Shown here one piece after another: positions 29,844 to 39,158 of a stretch of DNA of 64,000 nucleotides. The notes below the pieces were generated by a model. The model saw only the letters and a program-made list of their open reading frames with translations, had not been told where the DNA came from and did no database searches. Source of the DNA: Streptosporangium violaceochromogenes (GTDB lineage Bacteria; Actinomycetota; Actinomycetes; Streptosporangiales; Streptosporangiaceae); the NCBI RefSeq assembly GCF_014654615.1, contig NZ_BNBB01000026.1:22612-86611 (forward strand). Reading direction: 5' to 3'. Positions within the stretch are counted from its first letter, which is position 1. Each line of letters begins with the position of its first letter. The position numbers were made by a program, and so were the translations under genes.

Positions 29844-30202
29844 CCCCTGCTCCGGGTGATCGTCACGACCACGTCGCCGAAGGGCAGCGGGATGGGCGCG
29901 GCCGGCTTGTGTACACTCACCTCCACCGACGTCACCGGCTCACGGGCGAGGCAGACGTCGGCCAGACGCCCGGCGAGCGTCTCGATCAGGTTGACCGGCT
30001 CGCCCTCCACGACCTTCACCAGGTCCTGGGCGAGCTCGCCGTAGTCCACCGTCCGGGTGAGGTCGTCCCGCGCCGCCGCCGGGGCGGTGTCCAGGAAAAG
30101 CGTGACGTCGACGACGAACTCCTGGCCCAGCTCCCGCTCGGCGGCCAGCACGCCGTGCCGCCCCCGGGCCCGCAGGCCCCTCAGGCCGATCCTGTCCGTC
30201 AC
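29840..30202 (-). CDS. folB: Dihydroneopterin aldolase
   Basis: Cleaves dihydroneopterin in folate synthesis. The 120-residue protein starts with GTG as TDRIGLRGLRARGRHGVLAA; the catalytic Glu is in ERELGQEFVVDV and the catalytic Lys in SVEVSVHKPAAPIP. It forms an octameric tunnelling fold in the family. GTG at 30202 follows GAGGAGAGCGC and overlaps the stop of the NTF2-like gene by four bases. A longer frame upstream would run into that gene. Confidence 0.96.
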   Translation of the reverse strand: MTDRIGLRGLRARGRHGVLAAERELGQEFVVDVTLFLDTAPAAARDDLTRTVDYGELAQDLVKVVEGEPVNLIETLAGRLADVCLAREPVTSVEVSVHKPAAPIPLPFGDVVVTITRSRG

Positions 30203-30636
30203 GCGCTCTCCTCCTCCTCGTCGTCGTCCCCCTGGAGCACCGGCGAGCCGTGGTGCAGCCACAGGCGCCACCCCTCCGACGCCCTGACGAAGGTGTTGCT
30301 CGCCACCACCTTGCCCGCCGCGAAACTGGAATCACCCTCGTCGCCCGCGGTGAGGATGTTCTCCTCGCAGGTGAGGATCGCGACGTCGCCCAGGACCATG
30401 ACGCGGACGTCGGTGAGCACGAACTGGATGTAGGGGGTGTTGGCCATGATCAGGGCCCAGGAGCGCAGCACCTCCTGCCGGCCGCTCACGATCGGCCACC
30501 CCGGGTGCACGCAGCTCACCTGCTCACCGTCGATGTCGTCGGCCCAGATCTCGGTCATACGGTCGAGGTCGGCGTTCTCGATCGCGGTGTAGAAGGCCTG
30601 GTTGACCGTCTCGACGGCGGTGGTGTCGACGCTCAT
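30199..30636 (-). CDS. NTF2/SnoaL-like protein of the folate operon
   Basis: A 145-residue alpha+beta barrel protein. VETVNQAFYTAIENADLDRM followed by TEIWADD is the usual start of the SnoaL-like 3 family, and ASEGWRLWLHHGSPVLQ the last strand. The tail is acidic (GDDDEEEE). Proteins of this kind lie between folP and folB in many actinobacteria, so a role linked to folate is likely, but the reaction is not known. Both ends overlap their neighbours by four bases. Confidence 0.88.
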   Translation of the reverse strand: MSVDTTAVETVNQAFYTAIENADLDRMTEIWADDIDGEQVSCVHPGWPIVSGRQEVLRSWALIMANTPYIQFVLTDVRVMVLGDVAILTCEENILTAGDEGDSSFAAGKVVASNTFVRASEGWRLWLHHGSPVLQGDDDEEEESA

Positions 30637-31484
30637 GATCTCGCTCTCTGCACTGCTGCGGCCACGCGGACGGCGTCCGCGTTCGGGCGTACGTCATGCA
30701 CCCGCACGCACCACGCCCCCGCCGCCGCGGCGAGGGCGGTCACGGCGAGCGTGGCGTCGTCACTGTCACGGAAGGGGCGTGGGGTGCCGCCGGGGTCCGC
30801 CAGCAGGCGGCCCAGGAAGCGCTTCCGCGAGGCCCCGATGATCAACGGGTATCCCAGCCCGGCAAGCCGTTCGAGCCCCGCGAGCAGGGCCCAGTTGTGC
30901 TCGGCGTTCTTGGAGAAGCCCAGCCCGGGATCCAGCACGATCTGCTCCTCGGCCACCCCCTCGGCCAGCACGGAGGCCACCCGCTTGGCCAGTTCCTCGC
31001 ACACCTCGGCCACGACGTCGCCGTAGACCGCCCGGCTGTCCATCGTGTGGCTGTGCCCCCGCCAGTGCATCACCACGTACGGCACGCCGGAGGCGGCCAC
31101 CACCCTCGGCATCGCCGGATCCGCCAGACCGCCGCTGACGTCGTTGACGAGCCTCGCCCCGGCCTCCACGGCCGCCTGCGCGACCTCGGCCCGCATGGTG
31201 TCGACGCTGACCGTCACCCCCCGGCGGCTCAGCTCCTCGATGACCGGCGCGACCCTGGCCAGCTCCTCCTCCAGCGAGACCCGGGCCGCGCCCGGCCTGG
31301 TGGACTCGCCGCCCACGTCGACGATGTCGGCTCCCTGTTCGACCAGCTCCAGGCCGTGCCGTACGGCCGCCTTCGGGTCGAAGCACAGCCCGCCGTCGGA
31401 GAAGGAGTCGGGGGTGACGTTGACCACGCCCATCACCAGGCATCGGCCCCTGGCGGGTATCCCCGGCGCGCTCCACGTCGTCAT
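30633..31484 (-). CDS. folP: Dihydropteroate synthase
   Basis: Joins dihydropterin pyrophosphate with p-aminobenzoate; the target of sulfonamides. The 283-residue TIM barrel has GVVNVTPDSFSDGG, the pterin site VDVGGESTRPGAA, DVSGG and IVLDPGLGFSKNAEHN, and LIIGASRKRFLG near the end. ATG 31484 (MTTWSAPG) was chosen. No ribosome site is visible before it, so a leaderless transcript is possible. It is the first gene of the folP-NTF2-folB-folK-DUF3180 run. Confidence 0.96.
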   Translation of the reverse strand: MTTWSAPGIPARGRCLVMGVVNVTPDSFSDGGLCFDPKAAVRHGLELVEQGADIVDVGGESTRPGAARVSLEEELARVAPVIEELSRRGVTVSVDTMRAEVAQAAVEAGARLVNDVSGGLADPAMPRVVAASGVPYVVMHWRGHSHTMDSRAVYGDVVAEVCEELAKRVASVLAEGVAEEQIVLDPGLGFSKNAEHNWALLAGLERLAGLGYPLIIGASRKRFLGRLLADPGGTPRPFRDSDDATLAVTALAAAAGAWCVRVHDVRPNADAVRVAAAVQRARS

Positions 31485-31877
31485 GCGGACAAGCCTAGGC
31501 GTTGTCCACTCTTCGCCCATATCGCGGGTCCGGCTTGCGCCGCCCCGGATCGCCCGGGGCCGAGCGGGCCGTGGCATGGGCCGGAGCGTCGCTCACGGGA
31601 CGGCCCGGGGGGACTGGCGGCCATCGTTCCTCCACCCAGCTCGTGGCGCTCCGGCGGAGCCGGCCATCGGATCTTTTCGTCATGGCCCCGCCGCACCCTC
31701 GAACGGGCTCGCCCGGCGGCCTCCCGCGCCCTGCACGGGCCGGGGCTGACCCGGCCCGCCGATCGTGAAACCCCCGGCTCAGGAACTCGGAGCATGCCGG
31801 ACCTTTGGCAAGTGTGGCGATATTAGCCCGAGCGCGGGGAGAGCGGGGGGATTTCGAACCGGGCCATAACGCAGAAA

Positions 31878-31911
31878 CCTTGTTCAGGCCGTCATGACGG
31901 CCCGAACAAGG
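31878..31911. terminator. Long hairpin between folP and folE
   Basis: CCTTGTTC pairs with GAACAAGG, enclosing the 16-base palindrome GGCCGTCATGACGGCC, with one A/C mismatch. It lies 60 bases past the folE stop and would end the ftsH-folE transcript before folP. The 486-bp gap between folP and folE holds no other supported feature. Confidence 0.65.
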
Positions 31912-31970
31912 CTCTGAACACGACACCGGGTGCGTATCTCCAAGAAACCGGATTTACCCCGACAAGAGTC

Positions 31971-32552
31971 TCAGCGCAGGATGAGCGACATCGCCTCGGC
32001 CCGGGTCTTGTCACTGCTGCGGAAGTCTCCGCGCACGGCCGAGGTGATGGTCTTGGCGCCCGGCTTGCGGACCCCGCGCATGGTCATGCACAGGTGCTCG
32101 CACTCGATGACGACGATGACCCCCCGGGGCTCCAGAACGCTCATCAGCGCGTCGGCGATCTGGGAGGTCATCCGCTCCTGCACCTGGGGGCGCCGGGCGT
32201 ACACGTCGACGAGGCGGGCGAGCTTGGACAGGCCGGTGACCTGCCCCTTCTCGTTCGGGATGTAGCCGACGTGGGCGGCGCCGTGGAAAGGGACCAGGTG
32301 GTGCTCACAGGTGGAGTAGACCTCGATGTCCCTGACGAGCACCATCTCGTCGTGATCGACGTCGAAGACCGTGGTCAGCACCTCTTCCGGAGTCTGCCCG
32401 AGCCCGGCGAACTGCTCGGCGTAGGCGCGGGCGACCCGGGCCGGGGTGTCCCGGAGGCCGTCCCGATCCGGGTCTTCGCCGATCGCGAAGAGAATCTCGC
32501 GTACGGCCTTCTCCAGCCGATCCGCATCGACCTGAAGGGGCTTGACGTTCAC
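31971..32552 (-). CDS. folE: GTP cyclohydrolase I
   Basis: Makes dihydroneopterin triphosphate from GTP, the entry to folate synthesis. The 193-residue protein carries the zinc ligands in YSTCEHHLVPFHG and a later Cys in ECEHLCMTMRGVRKPGA. GLSKLARLVDVYARRPQVQE is the strongly conserved core. It starts 2 bases after the ftsH stop codon, so it is cotranscribed with ftsH; this pairing is common in actinobacteria. Confidence 0.97.
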   Translation of the reverse strand: MNVKPLQVDADRLEKAVREILFAIGEDPDRDGLRDTPARVARAYAEQFAGLGQTPEEVLTTVFDVDHDEMVLVRDIEVYSTCEHHLVPFHGAAHVGYIPNEKGQVTGLSKLARLVDVYARRPQVQERMTSQIADALMSVLEPRGVIVVIECEHLCMTMRGVRKPGAKTITSAVRGDFRSSDKTRAEAMSLILR

Positions 32553-32554
32553 GT

Positions 32555-34525
32555 TCAGTTACCGTCCCTGGGCACGGAGTCGACGTGGCCCGTCCCCGCG
32601 GGAAGCGCGCCGTTGCCGGACTGCTCCTTCGGGGTCAGGATCGGCGGACGGTCCGAGGGAAGCCGCTTGCCGTACCCGGAGTAGGAGGGGCGCTTCTCCT
32701 TGACCACGACCGGGGCGAAGATCTCCAGCACCTGCTGACGGGAGAGGGTCTCCTTCTCCATGAGTTCGAGCACCAGGTTGTCGAGCACCTCGCGGTACTC
32801 GACGAGGATCTCCCACGCCTGGTCGTGACCGGCCTCGATGAGGCGGCGCACCTCCTCGTCGATCGTGGAGGCGATCTTCTCGGAGTAGTCGCGCTCGTGA
32901 CCCATCTCACGGCCCAGGAAGACCTCGGCGTTGCCGGTGCCGAACTTCCGGGCGCCGAGCTGCTCGCTCATGCCGTACTCGGTGACCATGCGGCGGGCGA
33001 TGGAGGTGGCCTTCTCGATGTCGTTGGCGGCGCCGGTGGTGGGCTCGTGGAAGACGAGCTCCTCGGCCGTGCGGCCGCCCAGCAGCATCGCGAGCTGGTC
33101 CATCATCTCCGAGCGGGTCGCCAGGAACTTGTCCTCCATCGGCAGCGTCATCGTGTAGCCGAGGGCGCGTCCGCGGGACAGGATCGTGATCTTGTGGACC
33201 GGGTCGGAGTTGGGCAGCGCGTGCGCGACCAGGGCGTGACCGCCCTCGTGGTACGCGATGATCTTCTTCTCCTGGTCCGACATGACGCGGGTCTTGCGCT
33301 CGGGGCCGGCCATCACGCGGTCGATGGACTCTTCGAGCATCTCCATCGTGATCAGCTTCTGGTCGGCGCGCGCGGTGAGCAGCGCGGCCTCGTTGATCAC
33401 GTTGGCCAGGTCGGCGCCCGTGAAACCGGGCGTCCGGCGGGCGATGACGTCGAGGTCGACCCCCTCGGCGAACGGCTTGCCCCGGCCGTGCACCCGCAGG
33501 ATGCCCTTGCGGCCCTCAAGGTCGGGACGGTCGACCGTCACCTGGCGGTCGAACCGGCCCGGACGCAGCAGGGCGGGGTCGAGGATGTCGGGGCGGTTGG
33601 TCGCGGCGATCAGGATCACGCCGCCCTTGACGTCGAAGCCGTCCATCTCGACGAGGAGCTGGTTGAGCGTCTGCTCGCGCTCGTCGTGACCGCCGCCGAG
33701 ACCCGCGCCGCGGTGGCGGCCCACCGCGTCGATCTCGTCGATGAAGATGATCGCCGGGGCGTTGGCCTTGGCCTGCTCGAACAGGTCGCGCACCCGCGAG
33801 GCGCCGACACCGACGAACATCTCGACGAAGTCGGAGCCGGAGATGGAGTAGAACGGCACTCCCGCCTCACCGGCGACCGCCCTGGCGAGCAGGGTCTTGC
33901 CGGTTCCGGGCGGGCCGTAGAGCAGGACCCCCTTGGGGATCTTGGCGCCGATCGCCTGGAACTTGGCCGGGGCCTGGAGGAACTCCTTGATCTCCTGGAG
34001 CTCCTCGATGGCCTCGTCGGCACCCGCGACGTCGGCGAAGGTGGTCTTCGGGGTGTCCTTGGTGATGAGCTTGGCCTTCGACTTGCCGAAGTTCATCACC
34101 CGGGAGCCGCCGCCCTGCATCTGGTTCATGATGAACAGGAAGATCAGCACGATGACGACGATCGGCAGGAAGCTCAGCAGGAGGCCGAGGAGGAAGTTCT
34201 CCTTCGGCACCTCGACGGTGTAGCCGCCGGCGAGCTTGCCGCCCTTGGCCGCGCCCTCGAGCTGATCGGCGAGCTGGACGCCCTGGCCGCTCACCCACGA
34301 GGAGTAGTAGCGCTTCTTGTCGGTCAGGGTGACCTCGATGCGCTGATCCTTGTCGATGATCTTCGCGTTGGAGACCTTGCCCTCGTCGATCCAGGCGATG
34401 ACCTTCGAGGTGTCGGCCTTCTCGTAGTTGCCGTCACCACCCCACATCGTGCTGAGAAGCAGGAGCAGCACGACGACGCCCAGGATCCACAGCAGTGGGC
34501 CACGTGTAAATCGCTTGAGATCCAT
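32555..34525 (-). CDS. ftsH: ATP-dependent zinc metalloprotease FtsH
   Basis: A membrane-anchored AAA+ protease of 656 residues. Helix 1 is about residues 11-30 (LLWILGVVVLLLLLSTMWG) and helix 2 about 110-132 (FLLGLLLSFLPIVVIVLIFL), with the extracytoplasmic domain between. The AAA domain has GPPGTGKT, IIFIDEIDAVGRHRGAG and the second region of homology NRPDILDPALLRPGRFD. The zinc site is HEGGH; this Ala-to-Gly change relative to HEAGH is shared with other actinobacterial FtsH. FolE follows, and hpt precedes it by 285 bp. Confidence 0.97.
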   Translation of the reverse strand: MDLKRFTRGPLLWILGVVVLLLLLSTMWGGDGNYEKADTSKVIAWIDEGKVSNAKIIDKDQRIEVTLTDKKRYYSSWVSGQGVQLADQLEGAAKGGKLAGGYTVEVPKENFLLGLLLSFLPIVVIVLIFLFIMNQMQGGGSRVMNFGKSKAKLITKDTPKTTFADVAGADEAIEELQEIKEFLQAPAKFQAIGAKIPKGVLLYGPPGTGKTLLARAVAGEAGVPFYSISGSDFVEMFVGVGASRVRDLFEQAKANAPAIIFIDEIDAVGRHRGAGLGGGHDEREQTLNQLLVEMDGFDVKGGVILIAATNRPDILDPALLRPGRFDRQVTVDRPDLEGRKGILRVHGRGKPFAEGVDLDVIARRTPGFTGADLANVINEAALLTARADQKLITMEMLEESIDRVMAGPERKTRVMSDQEKKIIAYHEGGHALVAHALPNSDPVHKITILSRGRALGYTMTLPMEDKFLATRSEMMDQLAMLLGGRTAEELVFHEPTTGAANDIEKATSIARRMVTEYGMSEQLGARKFGTGNAEVFLGREMGHERDYSEKIASTIDEEVRRLIEAGHDQAWEILVEYREVLDNLVLELMEKETLSRQQVLEIFAPVVVKEKRPSYSGYGKRLPSDRPPILTPKEQSGNGALPAGTGHVDSVPRDGN

Positions 34526-34810
34526 CCGATGCGGAACCCCGGCGGGCCCGTCCCTTCCTGACCAAGGCCTGGCAACCCCGGGCGAACCCGGGGTTCGCGG
34601 TATCCCTAACCGCTCCGACTGACGACCGGGGGGACGGCGCGGGGGGCCGTCACCTCGGTTGTCCGAAGGTACACCGGCGTGCCGCGCAGAGTAACCGCCC
34701 GGACGTCACCGGCTTTGCCCTACCAACGTACGTCAGGTAGGCGCGTGTTCCCCTCCGCTATGCCCAATGTCGCCTCCGGGAAGGGCTCGCTTCGCCCAGG
34801 GCGTACTTTT

Positions 34811-35368
34811 TCAACTCGCTCCGTACACGTGCGGAGCGAGCGTCCCGATGAAGGGAAGATTACGATATCGCTCTGCGTAGTCGAGCCCATAACCGATCAC
34901 GAACTCGTTGGGAATGTCGAAGCCCACGTATTTGACGTCGATCGGCACCTTGACCGCGTCCGGCTTGCGGAGAACGGAGCAGATCTCCACCGAGGCCGGC
35001 CCGCGCGACCTCAGGTTGTGCACCAGCCACGACAGCGTCAGCCCGGAGTCGATGACGTCCTCCACCACCAGCACGTGGCGGCCCGCGATGTCGGTGTCGA
35101 GGTCCTTGAGCACGCGCACGACGCCCGAGGATCTGGTGCCCGCACCGTAGGAGGAGACGGCCATCCAGTCCATCTCGACCGGCAGGTGCAGCGCCCGGGC
35201 CAGGTCCGCCATGACCATGACCGCGCCCTTCAGAACCCCCACGAGCAGAAGCTCTCTGCCGGCGTAGTCGTCGTCGATCCGGCCTGCGAGCTCCTTGATC
35301 TTCGCCTGAAGTTCTTCCTCGGGAATCAGGACCCGGGAGAGATCCTTGCCCATGTCGGCTGCGTCCAC
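34811..35368 (-). CDS. hpt: Hypoxanthine-guanine phosphoribosyltransferase
   Basis: Salvages hypoxanthine and guanine with PRPP. The 185-residue protein has the PRPP loop VLVVEDVIDSGLTLSWL, the flexible loop segment MDWMAVSSYGAGTRSSG, and KYVGFDIPNEFVIGYGLDYA near the C-terminus, all typical of bacterial HGPRTs. It lies 10 bases downstream of tilS and upstream of ftsH, the usual actinobacterial tilS-hpt-ftsH order. A second ATG at 35353 (MGKDLSRV) could be the true start. Confidence 0.96.
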   Translation of the reverse strand: MDAADMGKDLSRVLIPEEELQAKIKELAGRIDDDYAGRELLLVGVLKGAVMVMADLARALHLPVEMDWMAVSSYGAGTRSSGVVRVLKDLDTDIAGRHVLVVEDVIDSGLTLSWLVHNLRSRGPASVEICSVLRKPDAVKVPIDVKYVGFDIPNEFVIGYGLDYAERYRNLPFIGTLAPHVYGAS

Positions 35369-35378
35369 CAGATTTTCC

Positions 35379-36416
35379 TTACGAGACGGGACTTGCTGGC
35401 TGTCTGGCGAATATCAGGGTGCCATACCGGCGGACCGCTCCAACCCCCCCGGGGACCTCCACGCGCCGCTGGCCGCGCCACCCGGTGACCAGACGGTCGA
35501 CCCGGGCCAGGTGCGCGGCCGCGAGCGTGCCCGGCGGCGCCCCCGCCGCGATCGCCGCCCTGCGCAGCACCCGGCGCCGGACCGCCGCCGGCAGCCCCTC
35601 CAGCTCCGGTACGGCCAGCCGCACCGCCCCCGGGCCGTCCGGCTCGGCGGCGCCGGAGGCCGCGGGACCGGTCACGGCCCGCGCGTAGGCGGCGTCGGCC
35701 CAGCCGTCGAGGGCGTCGGCGTCGTCCCGGCACAGACTCGCCGTCCTGGCGAGCGCCTCGGTCACACCGGGCCCCAGCTCGGCCTCCAGGGCGGGCAGCA
35801 GCCGTCTTCGGACCCTGACGCGGGCGTACCGGGGATCGAGGTTGTGCGGGTCGTCCCAGGGGTCGAGGCCGAGGCCCGCGCACGCCGCCGCGGTCGTCGC
35901 ACGGCCCAGGCCGAGCAGGGGCCGCCGGTACACCCCGGCGTGAGCGGGCATCCCCGCCAGCGAGCGTGTGCCGCTCCCCCTCGCCAGCCGGAGCAGCACC
36001 GTCTCGGCCTGATCGTCCCTGGTGTGGCCGAGGAGTACGGCGGCGGCCCCGAGCCGCCCGGCCGCCTCCGACAGCGCGGCGTACCTCGCCTCCCTGGCCG
36101 CCGCCTCGGGCCCGCCGTGGGTGCCGACCGAGACGCCCAGCGCCTCGGCCGGGCCGAGACCGAGCTCCGACGCCAGCCGCACGACGCCCGCGGCCCGCTC
36201 CGCGGAGCCCTCCTGCAGGCCGTGGTCGACGGTGAGCAGCCCGGCGCGGAGCCCCGCGCGGGGCGCCGCGAACGCGGTGGCCGCGGCCAGCGCCAGGGAG
36301 TCGGCGCCGCCGCTGCACGCGACCAGCACCAAGGAGCCGGACGCCAGATCGTCCAGCGCGAGCCGTACGGCCCTGCGGACGTCGGCGACTGCGGGAGGCG
36401 GACCCATGCCCGCCAT
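35379..36416 (-). CDS. tilS: tRNA(Ile)-lysidine synthase
   Basis: Modifies C34 of tRNA-Ile(CAU) to lysidine so that it reads AUA. The 345-residue protein has the PP-loop VLVACSGGADSLALAAATAF and LLTVDHGLQEGSAERAA, then AAAVLLGHTRDDQAETVLLR and YRRPLLGLGR. The helical region around DPRYARVRVRRRLLPALEAE contains the conserved Arg pair for tRNA binding. ATG 36416 (MAGMGPPPAVADV) was chosen; ATG 36407 is nearly as good and neither has a strong ribosome site. Confidence 0.93.
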   Translation of the reverse strand: MAGMGPPPAVADVRRAVRLALDDLASGSLVLVACSGGADSLALAAATAFAAPRAGLRAGLLTVDHGLQEGSAERAAGVVRLASELGLGPAEALGVSVGTHGGPEAAAREARYAALSEAAGRLGAAAVLLGHTRDDQAETVLLRLARGSGTRSLAGMPAHAGVYRRPLLGLGRATTAAACAGLGLDPWDDPHNLDPRYARVRVRRRLLPALEAELGPGVTEALARTASLCRDDADALDGWADAAYARAVTGPAASGAAEPDGPGAVRLAVPELEGLPAAVRRRVLRRAAIAAGAPPGTLAAAHLARVDRLVTGWRGQRRVEVPGGVGAVRRYGTLIFARQPASPVS

Positions 36417-36477
36417 TGTCGGGCCTGGGCCCGGCCGTCCGCGCCCCGCCCCGGCACTTGCGGCCCCGCCGCCCCGG

Positions 36478-37572
36478 TCAGCCGGCGGTGCCGTCGGCAC
36501 CGGGAAGGGCCGGCGTGCCGTGCACCCTCGCGATCCAGCGCTCGGGGTCGCTGATCTCGTCCTGGGTCGGGAGGGTCTGCGGGGAGGTCCACACCTTGTT
36601 GAAGCCGTCCATGCCAACGCGGTCGACGACGGCGCGGACGAAGGTGGACCCCTCGGCGTACTGCTTCATCTTGAGGTCGATGCCGAGCAGCCTGCGGACC
36701 GTGCGGTCCAGGCGGGAGCCGCCCTCGCGGCGGCGGTGGAACTTGGCCCGGATGTCGGCGACCGAGGGCACCACCGAGGGGCCGACCGCGTCCATGACGT
36801 AGTCGCCGTGCCCCTCGACCAGGGTCATCACCGCGGTGAGCCGGTCGAGGACCTCCTTCTGCTCGGGGGTCTGGATCGCGTCGATCAGGTTGCCCTCGCC
36901 GCCCCTGACGGCGTCGGCGACCGCGTCGGCGGCCGAGCGGAGCCGGTCGAGGAGCGTGCTGAGATCCATGTCGGAGATGAGCAGGAACTCCGTCATCTGG
37001 GAGCGGACGTGCTCCCTGAGCCAGGGGACGCCGGTGAACTGCACCCGGTGGGTCTCCTCGTGCAGGCAGACCCAGAGGCGGAAGTCTCGCGCGTGGACGT
37101 CGAGCTCCCGCTCGGCGTGCACGATGTTGGGCGCGACCAGCGTGAGACGGCCGGCGGCCTCCTGACCCGTGGGGTCGGGAGGCAGGAACAGCTCGTACTG
37201 GCCGAGCACCCGGGAGGCGAGGAAGGCCAGTACCGCGCCGACCTCGACCCCGGTGATGCGCGAGCCCACCGCGGACACGATCGCCGGCGTCTGGTCCCTG
37301 CGCGCCGCCATGCGCGCGGTCAGCGGTTCGAGCACCACCCGGAAGCCCTCGACGTTGGCCTTGATCCAGCCGGGCCGATCGACGATCGTGGCGGGCCGGG
37401 GCGCGGTCTCGGCGGCGATCCGGGTGAAATCCCGGACATGCCCCTCCGCCTCACGGGAGAGCAGCCGTAGTTCGGCGACCGCCTGCCGCGCCTCTTCCCG
37501 GCTCACTTGGGGCCCGGGGCGCACCAGGCGCGTTCCGGTCGCTACGGCAAGATCCCAGTCGATCACCTGCAT
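36478..37572 (-). CDS. Zinc-dependent metalloprotease-like protein, DUF2342 / F420-associated
   Basis: A 364-residue protein of the actinobacterial DUF2342 family, often labelled coenzyme F420 biosynthesis-associated. The metal-binding motif is HEETH in FRLWVCLHEETHRVQFTGVP, with a likely third ligand in LVEGHGDYVMDAVG. The N-terminus MQVIDWDLAVATGTRLV is a family signature. There is no signal peptide. The true activity is unproven. It always lies between dacB and tilS in relatives, as here. Confidence 0.9.
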   Translation of the reverse strand: MQVIDWDLAVATGTRLVRPGPQVSREEARQAVAELRLLSREAEGHVRDFTRIAAETAPRPATIVDRPGWIKANVEGFRVVLEPLTARMAARRDQTPAIVSAVGSRITGVEVGAVLAFLASRVLGQYELFLPPDPTGQEAAGRLTLVAPNIVHAERELDVHARDFRLWVCLHEETHRVQFTGVPWLREHVRSQMTEFLLISDMDLSTLLDRLRSAADAVADAVRGGEGNLIDAIQTPEQKEVLDRLTAVMTLVEGHGDYVMDAVGPSVVPSVADIRAKFHRRREGGSRLDRTVRRLLGIDLKMKQYAEGSTFVRAVVDRVGMDGFNKVWTSPQTLPTQDEISDPERWIARVHGTPALPGADGTAG

Positions 37573-37663
37573 AGTGTCCACCGTACGTGCTCTTCTCTCC
37601 ACCCGCGTGGTCCGCGTCCCGAATCAACCGGCATCAAACGGTATTAACCAGCTTTAACCAGCT

Positions 37664-39055
37664 TTAACCGGCCGCGACACCGGCGGCGAGCCTGTCGAGG
37701 ACCGCCTCCGCCTTGCCCCACCCGGGCGGGACGTCGTCGGCCATGAACGCGAAGGTCACCAGCCGCCCGCTCCGCGTGGTGGTCATCCCAGCCAGCGCGC
37801 TGACCCCGTCGAGCGTGCCGGTCTTGGCGCGGATCAGGCCGTAGGCGGCGTCGCTCTCGCCGAAACGGTGCCCCAGGGTGCCGGTGAACCCGGCGACGGG
37901 CATACCGCTGATGACCGGGTGCAGGTGCGGGTTGGCCGGGGAGGCCGCCGCCGCGACCAGCCGGGCCAGGCTCACCGGGGCGATGCGGTTCCTGGGCGAC
38001 AGCCCGCTGCCGTCGAAGACCTGCACGCCGTCGGCCACCTTCAGCCGGGCCAGCACCTGCCGTACGGCCGTGGCGGCGCCGTCGAAGGAGGCGGGCTGCC
38101 CCTCCTTGAGCGCCACCTGCCTGGCCAGGGCCTCCGACAGGTCGTTGTCGCTGAGCGTCAGCGCCCGCTCGACCAGCGCGTAGACCGGCGCCGACTCGAC
38201 CCGGGCGACCTCGTCGGTCCCGCCGGGGGCCCGGGAGCGGCCACCGCCCTTGGAGACCGCGACGCCGTACTTCGACAGCAGCGACACAAAAGCGGCGTGC
38301 GCGGCGCGGGAGGGGTCGGAGACCCGGCGGCGGCTGCCGGGGGCCGCCCTGCCCTCGTCGGCCATCAGCGCGGTGACGGGGGCGACGCTGCCCTCCGGCA
38401 CGTAGCCGGGCTTCCACGTCGAGGCGGTGCGCGGCCCGGTGTAAAGGCTGTCGTCGTAGCTCACGGTCACCTTCGTCACCCCCTCGGCCCTGAGTGCCTT
38501 GGCGGTCCGCATGGCCAGCGTGGCGAGCGAGGCGGGCTGGGGGTAGACGCGCGTACCGGGCGTCTGGGAGGCCGTCGCGGCCGTCAGCGTGGGGTCGCCC
38601 CCGCCGACCAGCACGATCGAGTCGGAGGTGGCGCCGCGCACCACGCGGGTGACGAGCCTGGCGTCGGGCCCCACCGAGGCCAGCACCGCGACCGAGGTGG
38701 CGACCTTGGTCGTGGAGGCCGGGGTGATGCCCGTCCCGGCGCCGCTGCCGAACAGCGTCGCCCCCGTCTCGGCGTCGACGACCGCGGCGCCGACCCGGCC
38801 GCCGAGCGCGGGGTCCCCCAGCGCCCCGGTGAGCCGTCCGGCCAAAGTACCCTTGGCAGGGAGAGGTCCGCTTCCCCCCGCGACCAGCACCGGACCCGCG
38901 GTGACGACCGGGACGGAAGGCGGCTTTGCCGAAGCGACCGGTCCGGGCGCCTTCTCCACCAGCACATCGCCGGTGAGCAGGTGGACACCGGCCGCGACGA
39001 CGAACAGCTGCAGCAGGACGAGAGTGACCAAGGCCACCCAACGCTCACGCCGCAT
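37664..39055 (-). CDS. dacB: D-alanyl-D-alanine carboxypeptidase/endopeptidase (PBP4 type)
   Basis: A secreted peptidoglycan hydrolase of peptidase family S13, 463 residues. A single N-terminal membrane/signal helix (ALVTLVLLQLFVVAAGVHLL) is followed by the penicillin-binding fold. Catalytic motifs: S-x-x-K as STTK at about residue 114 (Ser114/Lys117), S-x-N as SDN in LTLSDNDLSEALARQ, and K-T-G in IRAKTGTLDGVSALAG. It removes terminal D-Ala and may cut cross-links. Divergent from ppa. Confidence 0.95.
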   Translation of the reverse strand: MRRERWVALVTLVLLQLFVVAAGVHLLTGDVLVEKAPGPVASAKPPSVPVVTAGPVLVAGGSGPLPAKGTLAGRLTGALGDPALGGRVGAAVVDAETGATLFGSGAGTGITPASTTKVATSVAVLASVGPDARLVTRVVRGATSDSIVLVGGGDPTLTAATASQTPGTRVYPQPASLATLAMRTAKALRAEGVTKVTVSYDDSLYTGPRTASTWKPGYVPEGSVAPVTALMADEGRAAPGSRRRVSDPSRAAHAAFVSLLSKYGVAVSKGGGRSRAPGGTDEVARVESAPVYALVERALTLSDNDLSEALARQVALKEGQPASFDGAATAVRQVLARLKVADGVQVFDGSGLSPRNRIAPVSLARLVAAAASPANPHLHPVISGMPVAGFTGTLGHRFGESDAAYGLIRAKTGTLDGVSALAGMTTTRSGRLVTFAFMADDVPPGWGKAEAVLDRLAAGVAAG

Positions 39056-39158
39056 GATGTCGCCGACCTCTCATATCGGTAGCCAAACAGGTATGACGCC
39101 TACGAGACACTAACGCCCAGCCGGGGGTGCCCGGGGGCCTTGAGCGGAGGAACAAACG

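Noticed and set aside
32585..34561. A 658-codon plus-strand open frame
   Set aside because: Antisense shadow of ftsH.
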